DNA of 64,000 nt from CAYQJS01 sp964417895 (GTDB lineage Bacteria; Chloroflexota; UBA6077; SHYK01): assembly GCA_964417895.1 (NCBI GenBank), contig CAYQJS010000031.1, forward strand, positions 1 to 64,000, written 5' to 3'. Both the position numbers and the translations under genes were made by a program. Numbering within the stretch: position 1 is the first letter of the stretch; each line of letters begins with the position of its first letter. Shown one piece after another: positions 17,669-26,640 of the stretch. Below the pieces are notes generated by a model. That model saw only the letters and a list, made by a program, of their open reading frames with translations. It was not told the DNA's origin and did no database searches.

Positions 17669-17794
17669 TGTCACCCTGAGCGATAGCGAAGAGCCCGCCC
17701 TGAGCTTGCCGAAGGAGTCTGAAGGCGGGTATTGGCAGGTGGCCACTGGGCGATACCCGCCTTCAGATTCTTCGCTTGCGGGCTCAGAATGACA
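17669..17794. repeat. expanded family A palindrome with nested stem
   Basis: Outer arms TGTCACCCTGAGCG and GGCTCAGAATGACA. Inside is an additional 18 bp inverted pair (GAGTCTGAAGGCGGGTAT / ATACCCGCCTTCAGATTC, one mismatch) and a half copy of the family B arm (CCCTGAGCTTGCCGAAGG). The element is twice the usual length and could fold into a cruciform or a strong bidirectional terminator between two convergent genes. Confidence 0.82.
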
Positions 17795-17819
17795 AGGACC
17801 ACCCCTGCTCTGAAAAGTA

Positions 17820-17901
17820 CCGCTCGTCCTGAGCCTGTCGAAGGACGGGCCCGGGCTTGCGCAACCTCGGGCCCATGGTTCGACAGGCTCACCATGAGCG
17901 G
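17820..17901. repeat. family B palindromic element
   Basis: Arms CCGCTCGTCCTGAGCCTGTC and AGGCTCACCATGAGCGG are inverted copies around a GC-rich centre that itself has GGGCCCGGG and CTCGGGCCC. Same family as 12015, 26428 and 55211. Confidence 0.82.
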
Positions 17902-18031
17902 TTTTCATGCCACAGTGGCGCCCCGAGAAATCGGGGCACGAGTAACTCAGAATTGTCCATGTCGCACGCGGCACCACGAGGCAATGAAAATAGGAGCGCC
18001 GGGCACGATTCCAGAACAATGACAGGTACCC

Positions 18032-18922
18032 CTATGCCCTCCCGACGTAGAGACTCATGCTGCCGATACTCTGGATATCCGCCGTCAGGGTGTCTCCCGG
18101 GACCAGCTTCTGTTGAAAGGCAGGCGCATCGGGGTTGCCAGTCGTTATCAGGTCGCCGGGGTGAAGGGTGCTCACCCGTGAGAGGTAGCTCACCAGATCG
18201 GCGACGCCGTTGATCATCCCCTCCGTCGTGGCCGATTGCCGCAGCTCGCCGTTCACCCACAGACGCATGAGCAGTGCCTGCGGGTCCGGAATTTCATCCC
18301 TCGTCGTGATCCACGGCCCGATGGGAGCGAAGGTGTCGAAGCCTTTGCGGACGCACCGAGTGGCAACGAGCCCGCCCTGAGGGGTTTCCTGGCTGCGCGC
18401 CGTCACGTCCAGCATGATGGTGTAGCCGAAGACGACGTCCAGCGCTTGCGCCTTCGGAATGTTTCTCGCTTCTCTACCGATGACGGCGCAGAGCTCCAGC
18501 TCGGGAAATATCGTCTCTGCACCTTCGGGGATGATGATCTGCTCCTCGGGGCCGATCACGGCCGAGGGCGGCTTCAGGAAGCACATCTCGAGGATAGCCT
18601 CCGGTGGCACGCTCGCCGCCGCCCCTCTCCCGGCAGCATGTTCCAGGCCGGTGCCGCCTCTCGCGTAGTTGGAGGCCGCCGCCCAGATCTTGGACGGAGC
18701 CGGCACCGGCGAGCCGAGCCGCTTCGGGTCCTGTTCGATTACGGTGCCTCGGTCCGCCGCGCGAGCGATCGTGTCCTCGAGCGCATCGTACTCTGCGATC
18801 ACGTCGATCATCGTGGCGCCGGCGGGTAGTGCGCCGTCCTGCACGAGCACCTCGCTCACTAGGACGAGCGAGCCATCCTTGACAATGGCCAGTTGGTTGG
18901 GCCGCACGGAAGCGATGCGCAC
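18032..18922 (-). CDS. fumarylacetoacetate hydrolase (FAH) family protein
   Basis: 296 aa. C-terminal FAH domain with the metal-binding PELELCAVIGRE stretch, GYTIMLDVTARS and LGDTL-like ending (KLVPGDTLTADI). Family members hydrolyse or decarboxylate oxo-acids or isomerise them late in aromatic ring degradation. I chose the GTG at 18922 because GAGGAGGAG lies at the right distance and the protein then begins RIASVRPNQ, typical of the family; a longer frame runs 90 codons further without a good start. Divergent from the large membrane-protein gene. Confidence 0.88.
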   Translation of the reverse strand: MRIASVRPNQLAIVKDGSLVLVSEVLVQDGALPAGATMIDVIAEYDALEDTIARAADRGTVIEQDPKRLGSPVPAPSKIWAAASNYARGGTGLEHAAGRGAAASVPPEAILEMCFLKPPSAVIGPEEQIIIPEGAETIFPELELCAVIGREARNIPKAQALDVVFGYTIMLDVTARSQETPQGGLVATRCVRKGFDTFAPIGPWITTRDEIPDPQALLMRLWVNGELRQSATTEGMINGVADLVSYLSRVSTLHPGDLITTGNPDAPAFQQKLVPGDTLTADIQSIGSMSLYVGRA

Positions 18923-19000
18923 GTCTTCTCTCCTCCTCGCTCGGTTCGCATTCTCGGGTGCAGCTATGGTACCGGAGTAGAATCCAGGCACCGACTGCCC

Positions 19001-21655
19001 TTGGAGGCTTGTCTGGCAAGCGAGACCGGCCAGGATCAGGCGGCGGGCTCCGATGCCCTCATCTCTGAAGAGGAGGCACTTGCCGGTTTCTCGGCGCGGC
19101 GCGCCCGGCGGCTGCTCTTCCTGATCGAGAGCCGCACGGCCCACCTCGCCGCCAGGTCGAGTGAGGCTGAGGATCTCTTCGGCGGGGAGCAAGCGGGGCG
19201 CGAACGCGACCTCGCCTACTTCGACGCCTTTGTCCTTGGACGCGACCCGCCGAAGCGTCCCACGATCCAGGACATTGAGCGCTACGCCCCGGAGTGGCGC
19301 GAACTGCTCCCCGACAACGTCACGGTGCGCGCGGCGACGGCGCGGTTCCTGGGCGAGAAGTATCGCTTCACCCGGCGCCAGGGGCAGAATATCCGCGGCG
19401 CGCTTGCACTCGACGAAGCGGCAGTGCAGGCTGCCTTCGCGCGCCTCTACACTCGACCACTAGAGACGATCTACGCGCCACAGCTGAAACTCGGCGACGA
19501 GCTGCGCTGGCGCTGGTCTGCGCTGGGCAAGTGGCTGTTCTCGCTGCCGCCTCTGTGGTTCGCCTTTATCTTCACGGTCTCGCTCGGGATACCGCAGGCG
19601 CTCCTCGTCGTGCCGATCGCGGTAGCCAGCCTGGGCCCTTTGCCCGGCGTCGCGATCACCATCGCGGCCGCCCTCGTCAGCGTAGTCACCGTAGCCGGCC
19701 TCGCCGAGGCGGCGGCGCGCAGTGGCGTGGTGCGCTACGGCAGCGCTTACGTCGGACGACTCGCTCTCGACTACCTGGGCGTCCCTGGGTCGTTGGTCTT
19801 TTCGCTCGCGTCGCTGGGCGGAGGGCTGCTGACCCTTCTGGCAGGCCTGCTCGCAATTCCTCGTACCCTCCTGCACCTCACAACCGTCCCGGCGCCGTTC
19901 TGGTCGGCGGTGCTCTTCGCTGCCGCACTGCTGCTGGTCGCGCGGGGATCGCTCACGCTTTCGGTCGTGCTTCTCGTGTCATTGGCCGGCCTGATCGCGG
20001 TCTTGCTCGTGATTGTCGGCGGCCTGTCCCTCGGTCACTTTGATCCTGATCGGCTCACCTACGTCGCTGGGATTCCGGGCGACAGCGGGGCAGCCCACTT
20101 CGGGGACGCAGTCGGCGTCATCCTCATGAGCTTCTTTCTGGAGGCCCTCATCGTGCAGTGCGCGAAGGCGGTGCTACCCCGAGACCCTAGCGGACGTGCA
20201 CTCGTGTCAGGCAGCCTGATGGGGCTCGGCGCGGTGACCGTGACCCTCTGTGTCTGGATTGTGGTCGTCACCGGGTCGGTCGCTCCTGGGCTGCTGGCAG
20301 GCCAGAAAGGAACGATAATCGAGCCCCTGCGGGCGGAGATTGGCCCCGTGGTCCTGGCTTTCGGCACCTTGTTAGTCCTGCTTCTGACCGGCCTGGCGGC
20401 GCTCCGCGGCCTGCTGCTCGCGGCTGGGATCGTGCGCGAATGGCTGCCCGCCCGCCCGAACACGGTCCTCTCCCTGCCACGCGGCCGCGGCCAGCTCGTG
20501 GCACGGCCGCGCCTTGAGCGGCCCGGTGATCCCGCGTTGGGTCTGGCCTATCTCGGCGCGGCGGGCGGCGCGGCGCGTTTTCGACTGGACGTGCAGCTTG
20601 GAGCCGGCGCGTACACCGAGGACATCGGGGTCACGGGCCGCTGGGATACGAGCTCTCTCTTTCAGCGGCTTCCAGAGCTACGACGGCGCGGCCTTGGCCT
20701 CACCGTTAACGTCCTCGATGCGTCGCCCGACTTCACCCGGCTCCAAATCGCCTCCTTTGCCGCGATCAGCTACCAGGGAGAATGGACCGAGGACCTCGCG
20801 GGTGTTCTGGGCCAACCGAGGGATTCGAATGCGGCCCCGTCACGGCGAGGGCCGATTGCCTCGCTCGGCGACCGGGCGCGGTTTCTTATCACAGTTAGCC
20901 CCATCGCGGCCGTCTTCATCGCCGCCGAGTGGTTGCTCGTTACGGGCACTGACTCGTTCTCCGGCGTAATCGGCGTGGCGGGCGTCCTGACCAGCTCTGT
21001 CTTCGCCGGTGTCATCCCGGCGCTCTTGATCGTCGCAAGCCGGAAGAAAGGCGAGGTCATTCCGGGCCTGGTTCTCAAGTTCGTGGGACACCCTCTGGTC
21101 GTCGGCGGCGTTTTCACCCTCTATATCGTGATTCTCATTGCCCACGGCGTTTTCATCTGGGAACAGCCCCTCGGCCGGGTGGCAGCTCTCACTGCCGCGG
21201 TTGGCTGCCTGATTGCGACGTACTTCATGATTCGCGGCGGCGCTTTCACACCTCACCTGGTCGTCGAGCTACGAGAAGACCTACGGCGGGGCGCCAGCTC
21301 AGGTTTCGGCATTGTCGCCGCCGGCGCGGCAGCCGTAGCCGCCGTACGACTGGCATATCCGGGGGGCGAACGCACGATCGAAGCATCGAGCGGCGAAGTC
21401 CCCGAGTTCGCATCGCTGCGATCGGCGACCTTCGAGCTCCCGCCCACGACCGCGAGAGTACTCAAGGTCTGGGCCCACCGGGTCACGCCCGATGGAAGCT
21501 CGGAGGGCCTGCCAGCGCTGCTCGAGGTAGAGACCGGCGCCGTTAAACTCGATGTGGACATGAGGCTGTCCGCCGGCAGGGTATCCCTGCCCCTGGGGCC
21601 CGGCCCGGGTCCGGGTCGGGTCAAGATATCGATGCAGGAGGTGCTGAACGAATGA
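19001..21655 (+). CDS. large APC-like membrane protein, first gene of a sensor/ATPase set
   Basis: About 884 aa; start uncertain (TTG at 19001 taken; an in-frame start at 18893 would overlap the divergent FAH gene start). Layout: soluble N-terminal region of roughly 160 residues rich in Arg/Glu; about nine hydrophobic segments resembling an amino-acid-permease-type transporter; a soluble loop of about 120 residues (LERPGDPALG... to GQPRDSN); four or five more hydrophobic segments; and a soluble beta-type C terminus of about 110 residues. ATGA overlap with the HAMP gene shows translational coupling. Transport of a small solute is plausible but I do not recognise a named family. Confidence 0.8.
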   Translation: MEACLASETGQDQAAGSDALISEEEALAGFSARRARRLLFLIESRTAHLAARSSEAEDLFGGEQAGRERDLAYFDAFVLGRDPPKRPTIQDIERYAPEWRELLPDNVTVRAATARFLGEKYRFTRRQGQNIRGALALDEAAVQAAFARLYTRPLETIYAPQLKLGDELRWRWSALGKWLFSLPPLWFAFIFTVSLGIPQALLVVPIAVASLGPLPGVAITIAAALVSVVTVAGLAEAAARSGVVRYGSAYVGRLALDYLGVPGSLVFSLASLGGGLLTLLAGLLAIPRTLLHLTTVPAPFWSAVLFAAALLLVARGSLTLSVVLLVSLAGLIAVLLVIVGGLSLGHFDPDRLTYVAGIPGDSGAAHFGDAVGVILMSFFLEALIVQCAKAVLPRDPSGRALVSGSLMGLGAVTVTLCVWIVVVTGSVAPGLLAGQKGTIIEPLRAEIGPVVLAFGTLLVLLLTGLAALRGLLLAAGIVREWLPARPNTVLSLPRGRGQLVARPRLERPGDPALGLAYLGAAGGAARFRLDVQLGAGAYTEDIGVTGRWDTSSLFQRLPELRRRGLGLTVNVLDASPDFTRLQIASFAAISYQGEWTEDLAGVLGQPRDSNAAPSRRGPIASLGDRARFLITVSPIAAVFIAAEWLLVTGTDSFSGVIGVAGVLTSSVFAGVIPALLIVASRKKGEVIPGLVLKFVGHPLVVGGVFTLYIVILIAHGVFIWEQPLGRVAALTAAVGCLIATYFMIRGGAFTPHLVVELREDLRRGASSGFGIVAAGAAAVAAVRLAYPGGERTIEASSGEVPEFASLRSATFELPPTTARVLKVWAHRVTPDGSSEGLPALLEVETGAVKLDVDMRLSAGRVSLPLGPGPGPGRVKISMQEVLNE

Positions 21656-22941
21656 CCCTGCAAGCCAGGACACTGCTCATGACGATCTCGCTGCTGGTCC
21701 TCGCGGTGGTCGCTACCACCGCCGCCCTGAGCTGGCGAGGACGCAGCGCCCTACTCGATACCATCGAAGACCAGGGCATCGGCATCACGCAACGCATCTC
21801 CATCGCCGCCAACGTTTTCGAGCACATCGCGAAGGACTCGGAGGCGACGATCGGCGAGCACATGCTCGTCGAAGCCAGGATCGCCGCACATTTCGTTGCT
21901 GCTGGGGAGGCCGCCGGCCTGAGCCCGTCCGAGATCAACGCTCGCCTGCGCAGCATTGTCGATCGCAGTGTGCTGGACGAGTTCTGGATCACGGACGAGC
22001 AGGGGCGCGCTTACCTGAGAAGCGCGCCCGACATCGACTTCCAATTCAACCCGGACCCGCGGGTGCAGCCTCAGGCATCCGAGTTCTGGCCGGTGCTGAC
22101 CGGTCAGCTCGGTGAGTTTGTGCAGCTCGCCCGGGTACGGGAGATCGACGACCAGGTGTTCAAGTACGCGGCTGTGGCGGGCATCGACAAGCCTAGGATT
22201 GTTCAGGTGGGATTAGGGCCGCAGATCCAACGCCTGCGCCAGCAGACAGGGCTGGTCCGCCTCAACGACGAGCTCGTCAACCAGGGGAACCTCGAAGCCA
22301 TTCGAGTCGTCGATACGAACCTGGCGACGCTCGACTTCAGCGCCCGCTCGCGCGAGGCCGTGAGCCAGTCATTCAGCGAAGCGGATGCGTCCAGGTTACG
22401 GGCAGTGATAGCCCAGAGGAACACGTCAAGCTATCTCGATGGGCCGACACTCAAGGTCATGGCGCCCATCATTGGGGACCAGGACGCGGTGATCGGAGCC
22501 GCGTACGTGCAGTTCCCGACGGATCAAGTCAACAAAACCATTGGGGTGCAGCTCCAGCTGGCGGGGGCGATCGCAGTGATAGTAGTCGCAGTGGGTATTT
22601 TCGCCTCGATCTTCCTCGCCCGACGCGTCACGCGTCCGGTCGCCCGTCTGTCCGCCGCGGCCCACGCCGTCGAGGCGAACACCTTCGATCCCGATAGTCT
22701 GGCGAGCACAGCGGCACGGGCCGATGAGCTGGGCAATCTGGCGCGCGTGTTCCAGCGCATGGCACGAGAGGTCTATCAGCGTGAGCAGCGCCTCTTGCGA
22801 CAGGTCGAGGACCTGCGGATCGAAATCGACCATTCGAAGAAAGCCCGCGAGGTGGCCGAGATCACCGAGACGGAATACTTCCAGCGGTTGGAGCAGCGGG
22901 CACAGCAGCTGCGGGCTCGCATGTCGCGCGCGGACCCCTAG
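21652..22941 (+). CDS. membrane receptor with Cache-like sensor and HAMP domain, no output domain
   Basis: 429 aa. TM1 at residues 7-27, a 270-residue outer region of the Cache type (FWITDEQGRAYLRSAP and EFVQLARVREIDDQVFKYAAV), TM2 at 300-324, HAMP at about 325-375, then only a 50-residue charged coiled-coil tail (VEDLRIEIDHSKKAREVAE, then ITETEYFQRLEQRAQ). There is no kinase, cyclase or methyl-accepting domain. Between a transporter-like protein (4 bp overlap) and a MinD-like ATPase (13 bp gap), the tail is the obvious candidate to pass the signal directly to one of them. That link is inference. Confidence 0.88.
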   Translation: MTLQARTLLMTISLLVLAVVATTAALSWRGRSALLDTIEDQGIGITQRISIAANVFEHIAKDSEATIGEHMLVEARIAAHFVAAGEAAGLSPSEINARLRSIVDRSVLDEFWITDEQGRAYLRSAPDIDFQFNPDPRVQPQASEFWPVLTGQLGEFVQLARVREIDDQVFKYAAVAGIDKPRIVQVGLGPQIQRLRQQTGLVRLNDELVNQGNLEAIRVVDTNLATLDFSARSREAVSQSFSEADASRLRAVIAQRNTSSYLDGPTLKVMAPIIGDQDAVIGAAYVQFPTDQVNKTIGVQLQLAGAIAVIVVAVGIFASIFLARRVTRPVARLSAAAHAVEANTFDPDSLASTAARADELGNLARVFQRMAREVYQREQRLLRQVEDLRIEIDHSKKAREVAEITETEYFQRLEQRAQQLRARMSRADP

Positions 22942-22954
22942 TCAGGAGCGGATC

Positions 22955-23746
22955 ATGGCGATCATCGTGTCCGTGCACTCGTTCCGCGGCGGGACGGGCA
23001 AATCCAACGTCGTCGCCAACCTGGCGGTGACGATCGCTCGTCAAGGCAAGCGCGTGGGCATCGTGGATACTGATATCCAGTCGCCGGGCATCCACGTGCT
23101 GTTCGGACTCGACGCGGACACGATGGCGCACTCCCTCAACGATTATCTCTACGGTCGCTGTGCCATGGAGCAGACCGCTTACGACGTCGGCGCGAACCTC
23201 AGCGATGAGGAGAGCGGCCAGCTCGGCCCCAACGGCAGGGTGTTTCTCACGCCCTCGAGCATCAAGGCAGGCGAGATCGCGCGCGTGCTGCGGGAGGGTT
23301 ATGACGTCGAGCGCCTCAACGAGGGGTTTCACGACCTCGTGGAACGCCTCGAGCTCGACTACCTCTTCATCGATACGCACCCAGGAATCAACGAGGAGAC
23401 GCTCCTCTCGATCACTATTTCGGACGTCCTGTTGATCATTCTGCGGCCGGACCAGCAGGACTACCAGGGTACGGCCGTGACTGTCGAGGTCGCCCGTAGG
23501 CTTCGCGTCCCGAAGCTCCTCCTGCTGGTGAACAAGGCACTCTCGGATCTGGATTTCGCGGCGCTCGCCCGCCGCATGGAGGAGACATACGGCGTACCGG
23601 TCGCCGGCGTCTTCCCTCTGAGCGAAGACGTAGCGCGCCTGGGAAGCGGGGGCATTTTCAGTCTGCGCGAGCCTGACCACCCCTGGTCTCGGGAAGTACA
23701 GCGTGTAGCACAGCGGGTCACCGCGGAGGCCGAGGCCGGTGGCTGA
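22955..23746 (+). CDS. MinD/ParA-like P-loop ATPase with arginine in place of the signature lysine
   Basis: 263 aa. Deviant Walker A at residues 11-17 reads RGGTGKS; the P-loop lysine K16 is present but the first 'signature' lysine of the KGGxxKT motif is Arg11. Walker A' is VDTDIQSPG (D38, D40) and Walker B is LFIDTHPG. Family members dimerise on ATP and bind membrane or partner proteins. No C-terminal amphipathic MinD helix is evident. Ribosome site AGGAGC at proper distance. It is not next to ftsZ, minC, parB or a replication origin, so division or partition is unlikely; a regulatory role with the HAMP receptor is inferred. Confidence 0.9.
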   Translation: MAIIVSVHSFRGGTGKSNVVANLAVTIARQGKRVGIVDTDIQSPGIHVLFGLDADTMAHSLNDYLYGRCAMEQTAYDVGANLSDEESGQLGPNGRVFLTPSSIKAGEIARVLREGYDVERLNEGFHDLVERLELDYLFIDTHPGINEETLLSITISDVLLIILRPDQQDYQGTAVTVEVARRLRVPKLLLLVNKALSDLDFAALARRMEETYGVPVAGVFPLSEDVARLGSGGIFSLREPDHPWSREVQRVAQRVTAEAEAGG

Positions 23747-24074
23747 AGAACGCACGCCCCGGGCGGAGGGATCGCGCGTGCAGAAGGCCTCTCCGCGCAC
23801 GATGTCGGACGTAATCTCCCTACCGGAAGTGTCGCGGGAGCTCGTCAGTTGGATTCTCCGTCAGCGAGATGTAAGCGTGGCGGACGCTGCGGCGTTTATC
23901 GGTAAGGACCGTGAGGAGACGCGTGCAATGCTGAGTGAGCTAGGCGCGCAGGGCTTCATAGAAGAAGAGGTCACCGCGGCGGACGAAACGCGGTTCCGCG
24001 CCCGCCTGGCGGCGCGGAGTAATCGTCGGATTCCGCAGGCAATCTGGGACGCGCTCGGCCAGGCCACCCAGTAG
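23739..24074 (+). CDS. small winged-helix-like protein coupled to the MinD-like ATPase
   Basis: 111 aa. GTG start at 23739 overlaps the ATPase stop by 8 bases, so the two are translationally coupled. The middle (about residues 28-80: SRELVSWILRQRDVSVADAA, then LSELGAQGFIEEE) has the helix-turn-helix plus wing pattern of a small winged helix, in which a DNA- or protein-binding role is usual. The C terminus is Arg-rich (RFRARLAARSNRR). It is probably a regulatory subunit of the cluster; I cannot name a family. Confidence 0.8.
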   Translation: MAEERTPRAEGSRVQKASPRTMSDVISLPEVSRELVSWILRQRDVSVADAAAFIGKDREETRAMLSELGAQGFIEEEVTAADETRFRARLAARSNRRIPQAIWDALGQATQ

Positions 24075-24119
24075 AGGAAGCGCTACAATCGGTGAGGTCA
24101 GCAGGGCCAGGAGCGCAGC

Positions 24120-24665
24120 ATGCCGGTGAGTGCGCCCACCTTCGAGAAGCTAGCACTGGAGGACCCGGAGGGGCACTGGGAGCTGCACTGCGGCCAACCC
24201 CGAAGGAAGCCGGGTATGACCCTCGAGCATAACGATGTCGCCACGAACCTGCTGTTCCAGCTCATGCAGCAGCTCGACCGGAGCGCGTTCCGCGTGAGAC
24301 AGAACACTGGGCACGTTCGACGCTCAACCGAGAGCTACTACATCCCCGACGTTTTCGTCGTCCCGAATGAACTTGCGCGCCCACTGCGCGGTCGGCTTGT
24401 GCTAGAGACTTATGACGCCCCACTGCCCCTCGTCGTGGAAGTCTGGTCCCCCTCGACAGGCGACTACGACGTCGATTCGAAACTGCCCGAGTACCAGCGC
24501 CGAGGTGATATCGAGATCTGGCGCATCCATCCGTACGAGCGCACGCTAACGGCCTGGCGCCGGCAGGCGAACGGCTCGTATGTGCAGACGCTCTACACTG
24601 GCGGCATCGTGCAGCCGGTTGCCCTTCCCAATGTCGCCATCGACCTGGACGCTCTTTTCGGCTGA
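24120..24665 (+). CDS. Uma2 family putative endonuclease
   Basis: 181 aa. PD-(D/E)xK-like core of the Uma2 (DUF820) family: IPDVFVV, then LVVEVWSPST and the lysine of KLPEYQRRGDIEIW. Such genes are highly multiplied in cyanobacteria and Chloroflexota; the role of most is unknown, though the fold is that of a nuclease. It lies 45 bp after the winged-helix gene on the same strand with its own weak ribosome site (CAGGAGCGCAGC), and may or may not be part of that operon. Confidence 0.88.
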   Translation: MPVSAPTFEKLALEDPEGHWELHCGQPRRKPGMTLEHNDVATNLLFQLMQQLDRSAFRVRQNTGHVRRSTESYYIPDVFVVPNELARPLRGRLVLETYDAPLPLVVEVWSPSTGDYDVDSKLPEYQRRGDIEIWRIHPYERTLTAWRRQANGSYVQTLYTGGIVQPVALPNVAIDLDALFG

Positions 24666-24686
24666 GTGGCGCCGGCTTCGTTGCCC

Positions 24687-26513
24687 CTACCGTGTGTCCC
24701 ACTGGATGACGTTGTGGGTGGCGATGGTGCCGGCGTCGCGCCCGACCGTGCCCGACAGGCCATCGCGGACCACCGTGGGCCGGGCGATGAAGTAGATGCC
24801 CATGTAGAGCACCTCGTCGGAGAGGTGGTGGAGCAGATCGCCCGCGACCCGCGTCCGCTCGTCGTTTGGGATCGTCGAGAGAAACCGCGCGATCATCGCG
24901 TCGTGCTCCGGGTTGACGTAGTTGGAGTAGTTGGTGGCCCCGGCGCCGGTCCAGTTGTTCTGCGCGGTCCTGGCATTGGCAATAGTGCGGGAAGTGAGAC
25001 CGTTCTCTCCCTGGCCGCCCTGGAGGACTTCGAAGCCGGGGAAGGTCGAGCGGAACTGGCGGTCTTGCTGCCGCTGGGGCGGGATCGCCACTGTGTCCGT
25101 CGGAATGCCGAGCCGCGTCCAGGAGTCTGACATCGCGAACATCTGCTTGACCGTGGTCTCGATGTCGGAGGTCGTGCGGATCTCGGTCTTGAGGGGCTGT
25201 CCGCTCGCATCTACAAAGACGCCATCGGCGCCCTTTCGGTAGCCGAGCTCCTCGAGAATCTGGGCTGCGCGTCGCGGATCGTAGTCGTGCTTGACCAGCC
25301 GGGGCAGGGTTGGCTCGTACATAGGGTCGGTCGGCACGAACATGCTGTGGGCAACTGGCGCGAGGCCGCCTTGAAGCGTCTCGGCCATCGACTGCCGGTC
25401 GATGGCCATCAGCATGGCCCGGCGGAACTGCGCGCTCTCCTGAATGATCTTCGGGTTGGCATACGACATCTGCGGATGCATCACGCTCCAACCGTTGGCG
25501 CCGAAGATGACCGATCCACCCTGCCATCGCTGCTTCGCCTCCAGCGCCTGATCGAATCCGAGGTGGCGGGGGCCGACCAGCACGTCGAGCGCATCCGCGA
25601 GCACGTTGGCCAGCATCGTGTTCGTGTCCGCGATGAAGCGGACCTCGATCTGATCGATCTTAGCGCGACCCAGTCTGTAGCCATCGAAGGCGTCGAGAAC
25701 CGCGTGGACGCCGGTCTCCCACGTGGTGACGCGGTAGGGACCGTTGCTCACGTAGTCGGTGGTCCAGTAGGGGAGGTCCTTGAAGCCCTCCTTGCTCTCC
25801 AGGTAGCTCTTCTCGAGCAGGTGTTTGGGCATCGTGCGCAAGGTCGTAAAGAGCTGGTCGGCATGGATGTAGGGCTGCCGCCAGGTCACCGTCACCGCAC
25901 GTGCATCGGGGGACTCGACGCTGATGATGTTGTTGCTAAACAGGGCGGAGTAGAAGGGCGCCATGTCCCGGTCCCTCGTCACCTCTATGGCGAAAACGTA
26001 GTCAGCGGCGGTAACCGGGGTGCCGTCGTGCCAGGTGAAACCGTCGCGCAGGCGCCAGATCGTCTCCATGCGACCATCCGGCAGCACCTTCCACTGGCCG
26101 TTCTCGACGCTGGGCACGGCCTCCGCGACGACGGCAACGGTGCGGTCGTACTCGTCCTGAGCCGTGAGGCCGGAGCTGACCAGCTCCATGATCTCCATGC
26201 CGCCGGAGAGCGGGGCGTTGATCGAGCGATTGGGGCTGGGGAGGTTGGCGCCGATGCCCATTGCAACGCGCTTCTGCTGCGCTGGCTTCCTGGGACTGGT
26301 ATCGGCGGCGTCCCTTAATAATGCTGGCGCGGTGGGCGCACAAGCGAGCAACAGCGCAGCGAAAAAAAGGAACAGAATCGTACGGCCGAGGCGAGGCCCT
26401 CCGGTGGGCTGCCGAAAAAGGTTGGGTCCGCTCGTAGTGAGCTTGTCGAACCAACTGGGGCCCTTCGACAAGCTCAGGGCGAGCGGGTTTTTCAGCAGCC
26501 TGCCAGGAGTCAT
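24687..26513 (-). CDS. SBP_bac_5 family lipoprotein, copy 4, with repeat-encoded N-terminal extension
   Basis: 608 aa. The mature part is a clear SBP_bac_5 protein (PDGRMETIWRLRDGFTWHDG; RRAMLMAIDRQSM; tail IQWDTR). The lipobox cysteine is Cys58 (ALLLAC), far from the start: residues 10-29 are the translation of a family B palindrome (LALSLSKG...FDKLTTSG). The only start codon in frame near the signal is ATG 26513, preceded by GAGGGAAG, so either the signal peptide works with a 40-residue extension or translation begins at an unrecognised codon. Divergent from the Rieske gene at 26641. Otherwise an orphan ABC binding protein. Confidence 0.88.
   Translation of the reverse strand: MTPGRLLKNPLALSLSKGPSWFDKLTTSGPNLFRQPTGGPRLGRTILFLFFAALLLACAPTAPALLRDAADTSPRKPAQQKRVAMGIGANLPSPNRSINAPLSGGMEIMELVSSGLTAQDEYDRTVAVVAEAVPSVENGQWKVLPDGRMETIWRLRDGFTWHDGTPVTAADYVFAIEVTRDRDMAPFYSALFSNNIISVESPDARAVTVTWRQPYIHADQLFTTLRTMPKHLLEKSYLESKEGFKDLPYWTTDYVSNGPYRVTTWETGVHAVLDAFDGYRLGRAKIDQIEVRFIADTNTMLANVLADALDVLVGPRHLGFDQALEAKQRWQGGSVIFGANGWSVMHPQMSYANPKIIQESAQFRRAMLMAIDRQSMAETLQGGLAPVAHSMFVPTDPMYEPTLPRLVKHDYDPRRAAQILEELGYRKGADGVFVDASGQPLKTEIRTTSDIETTVKQMFAMSDSWTRLGIPTDTVAIPPQRQQDRQFRSTFPGFEVLQGGQGENGLTSRTIANARTAQNNWTGAGATNYSNYVNPEHDAMIARFLSTIPNDERTRVAGDLLHHLSDEVLYMGIYFIARPTVVRDGLSGTVGRDAGTIATHNVIQWDTR
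26428..26486. repeat. family B palindrome inside a lipoprotein gene
   Basis: Arms CCGCTCGTAGTGAGCTTGTC and CAAGCTCAGGGCGAGCGG are inverted copies. It lies in frame between start codon and signal peptide of the binding-protein gene 24687-26513, coding residues 10-29. Confidence 0.85.
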
Positions 26514-26640
26514 CCCACTTCCCTCGGAGCCTTCACCCCATATTGTCCCGATTCTTGATCGGGTGGGTGATACACTTGCTGGCGTCGTGGCCCACGAAGT
26601 GCCGGCTGTGCCAATCGGCTCATCAAACGGAGGTGACGCT

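Larger units (their letters stand above)
17645..18031. other. 387 bp convergent intergenic region filled with repeats
   Basis: Between the decarboxylase-like gene and the convergent FAH-family gene. Almost all of it is a family A element (17669-17794) and a family B element (17820-17901). I see no gene in it. Confidence 0.7.

Noticed and set aside
18893..19000. Upstream extension of the large membrane protein gene
   Set aside because: It would overlap the start of the divergent FAH-family gene and adds a sequence without family or ribosome-site support; start kept at about 19001 with low certainty.
22955..23746. Chromosome partition or division gene (parA or minD)
   Set aside because: No parB, minC, ftsZ or origin-like sequence nearby and the gene is coupled to a HAMP receptor, so those names would mislead.
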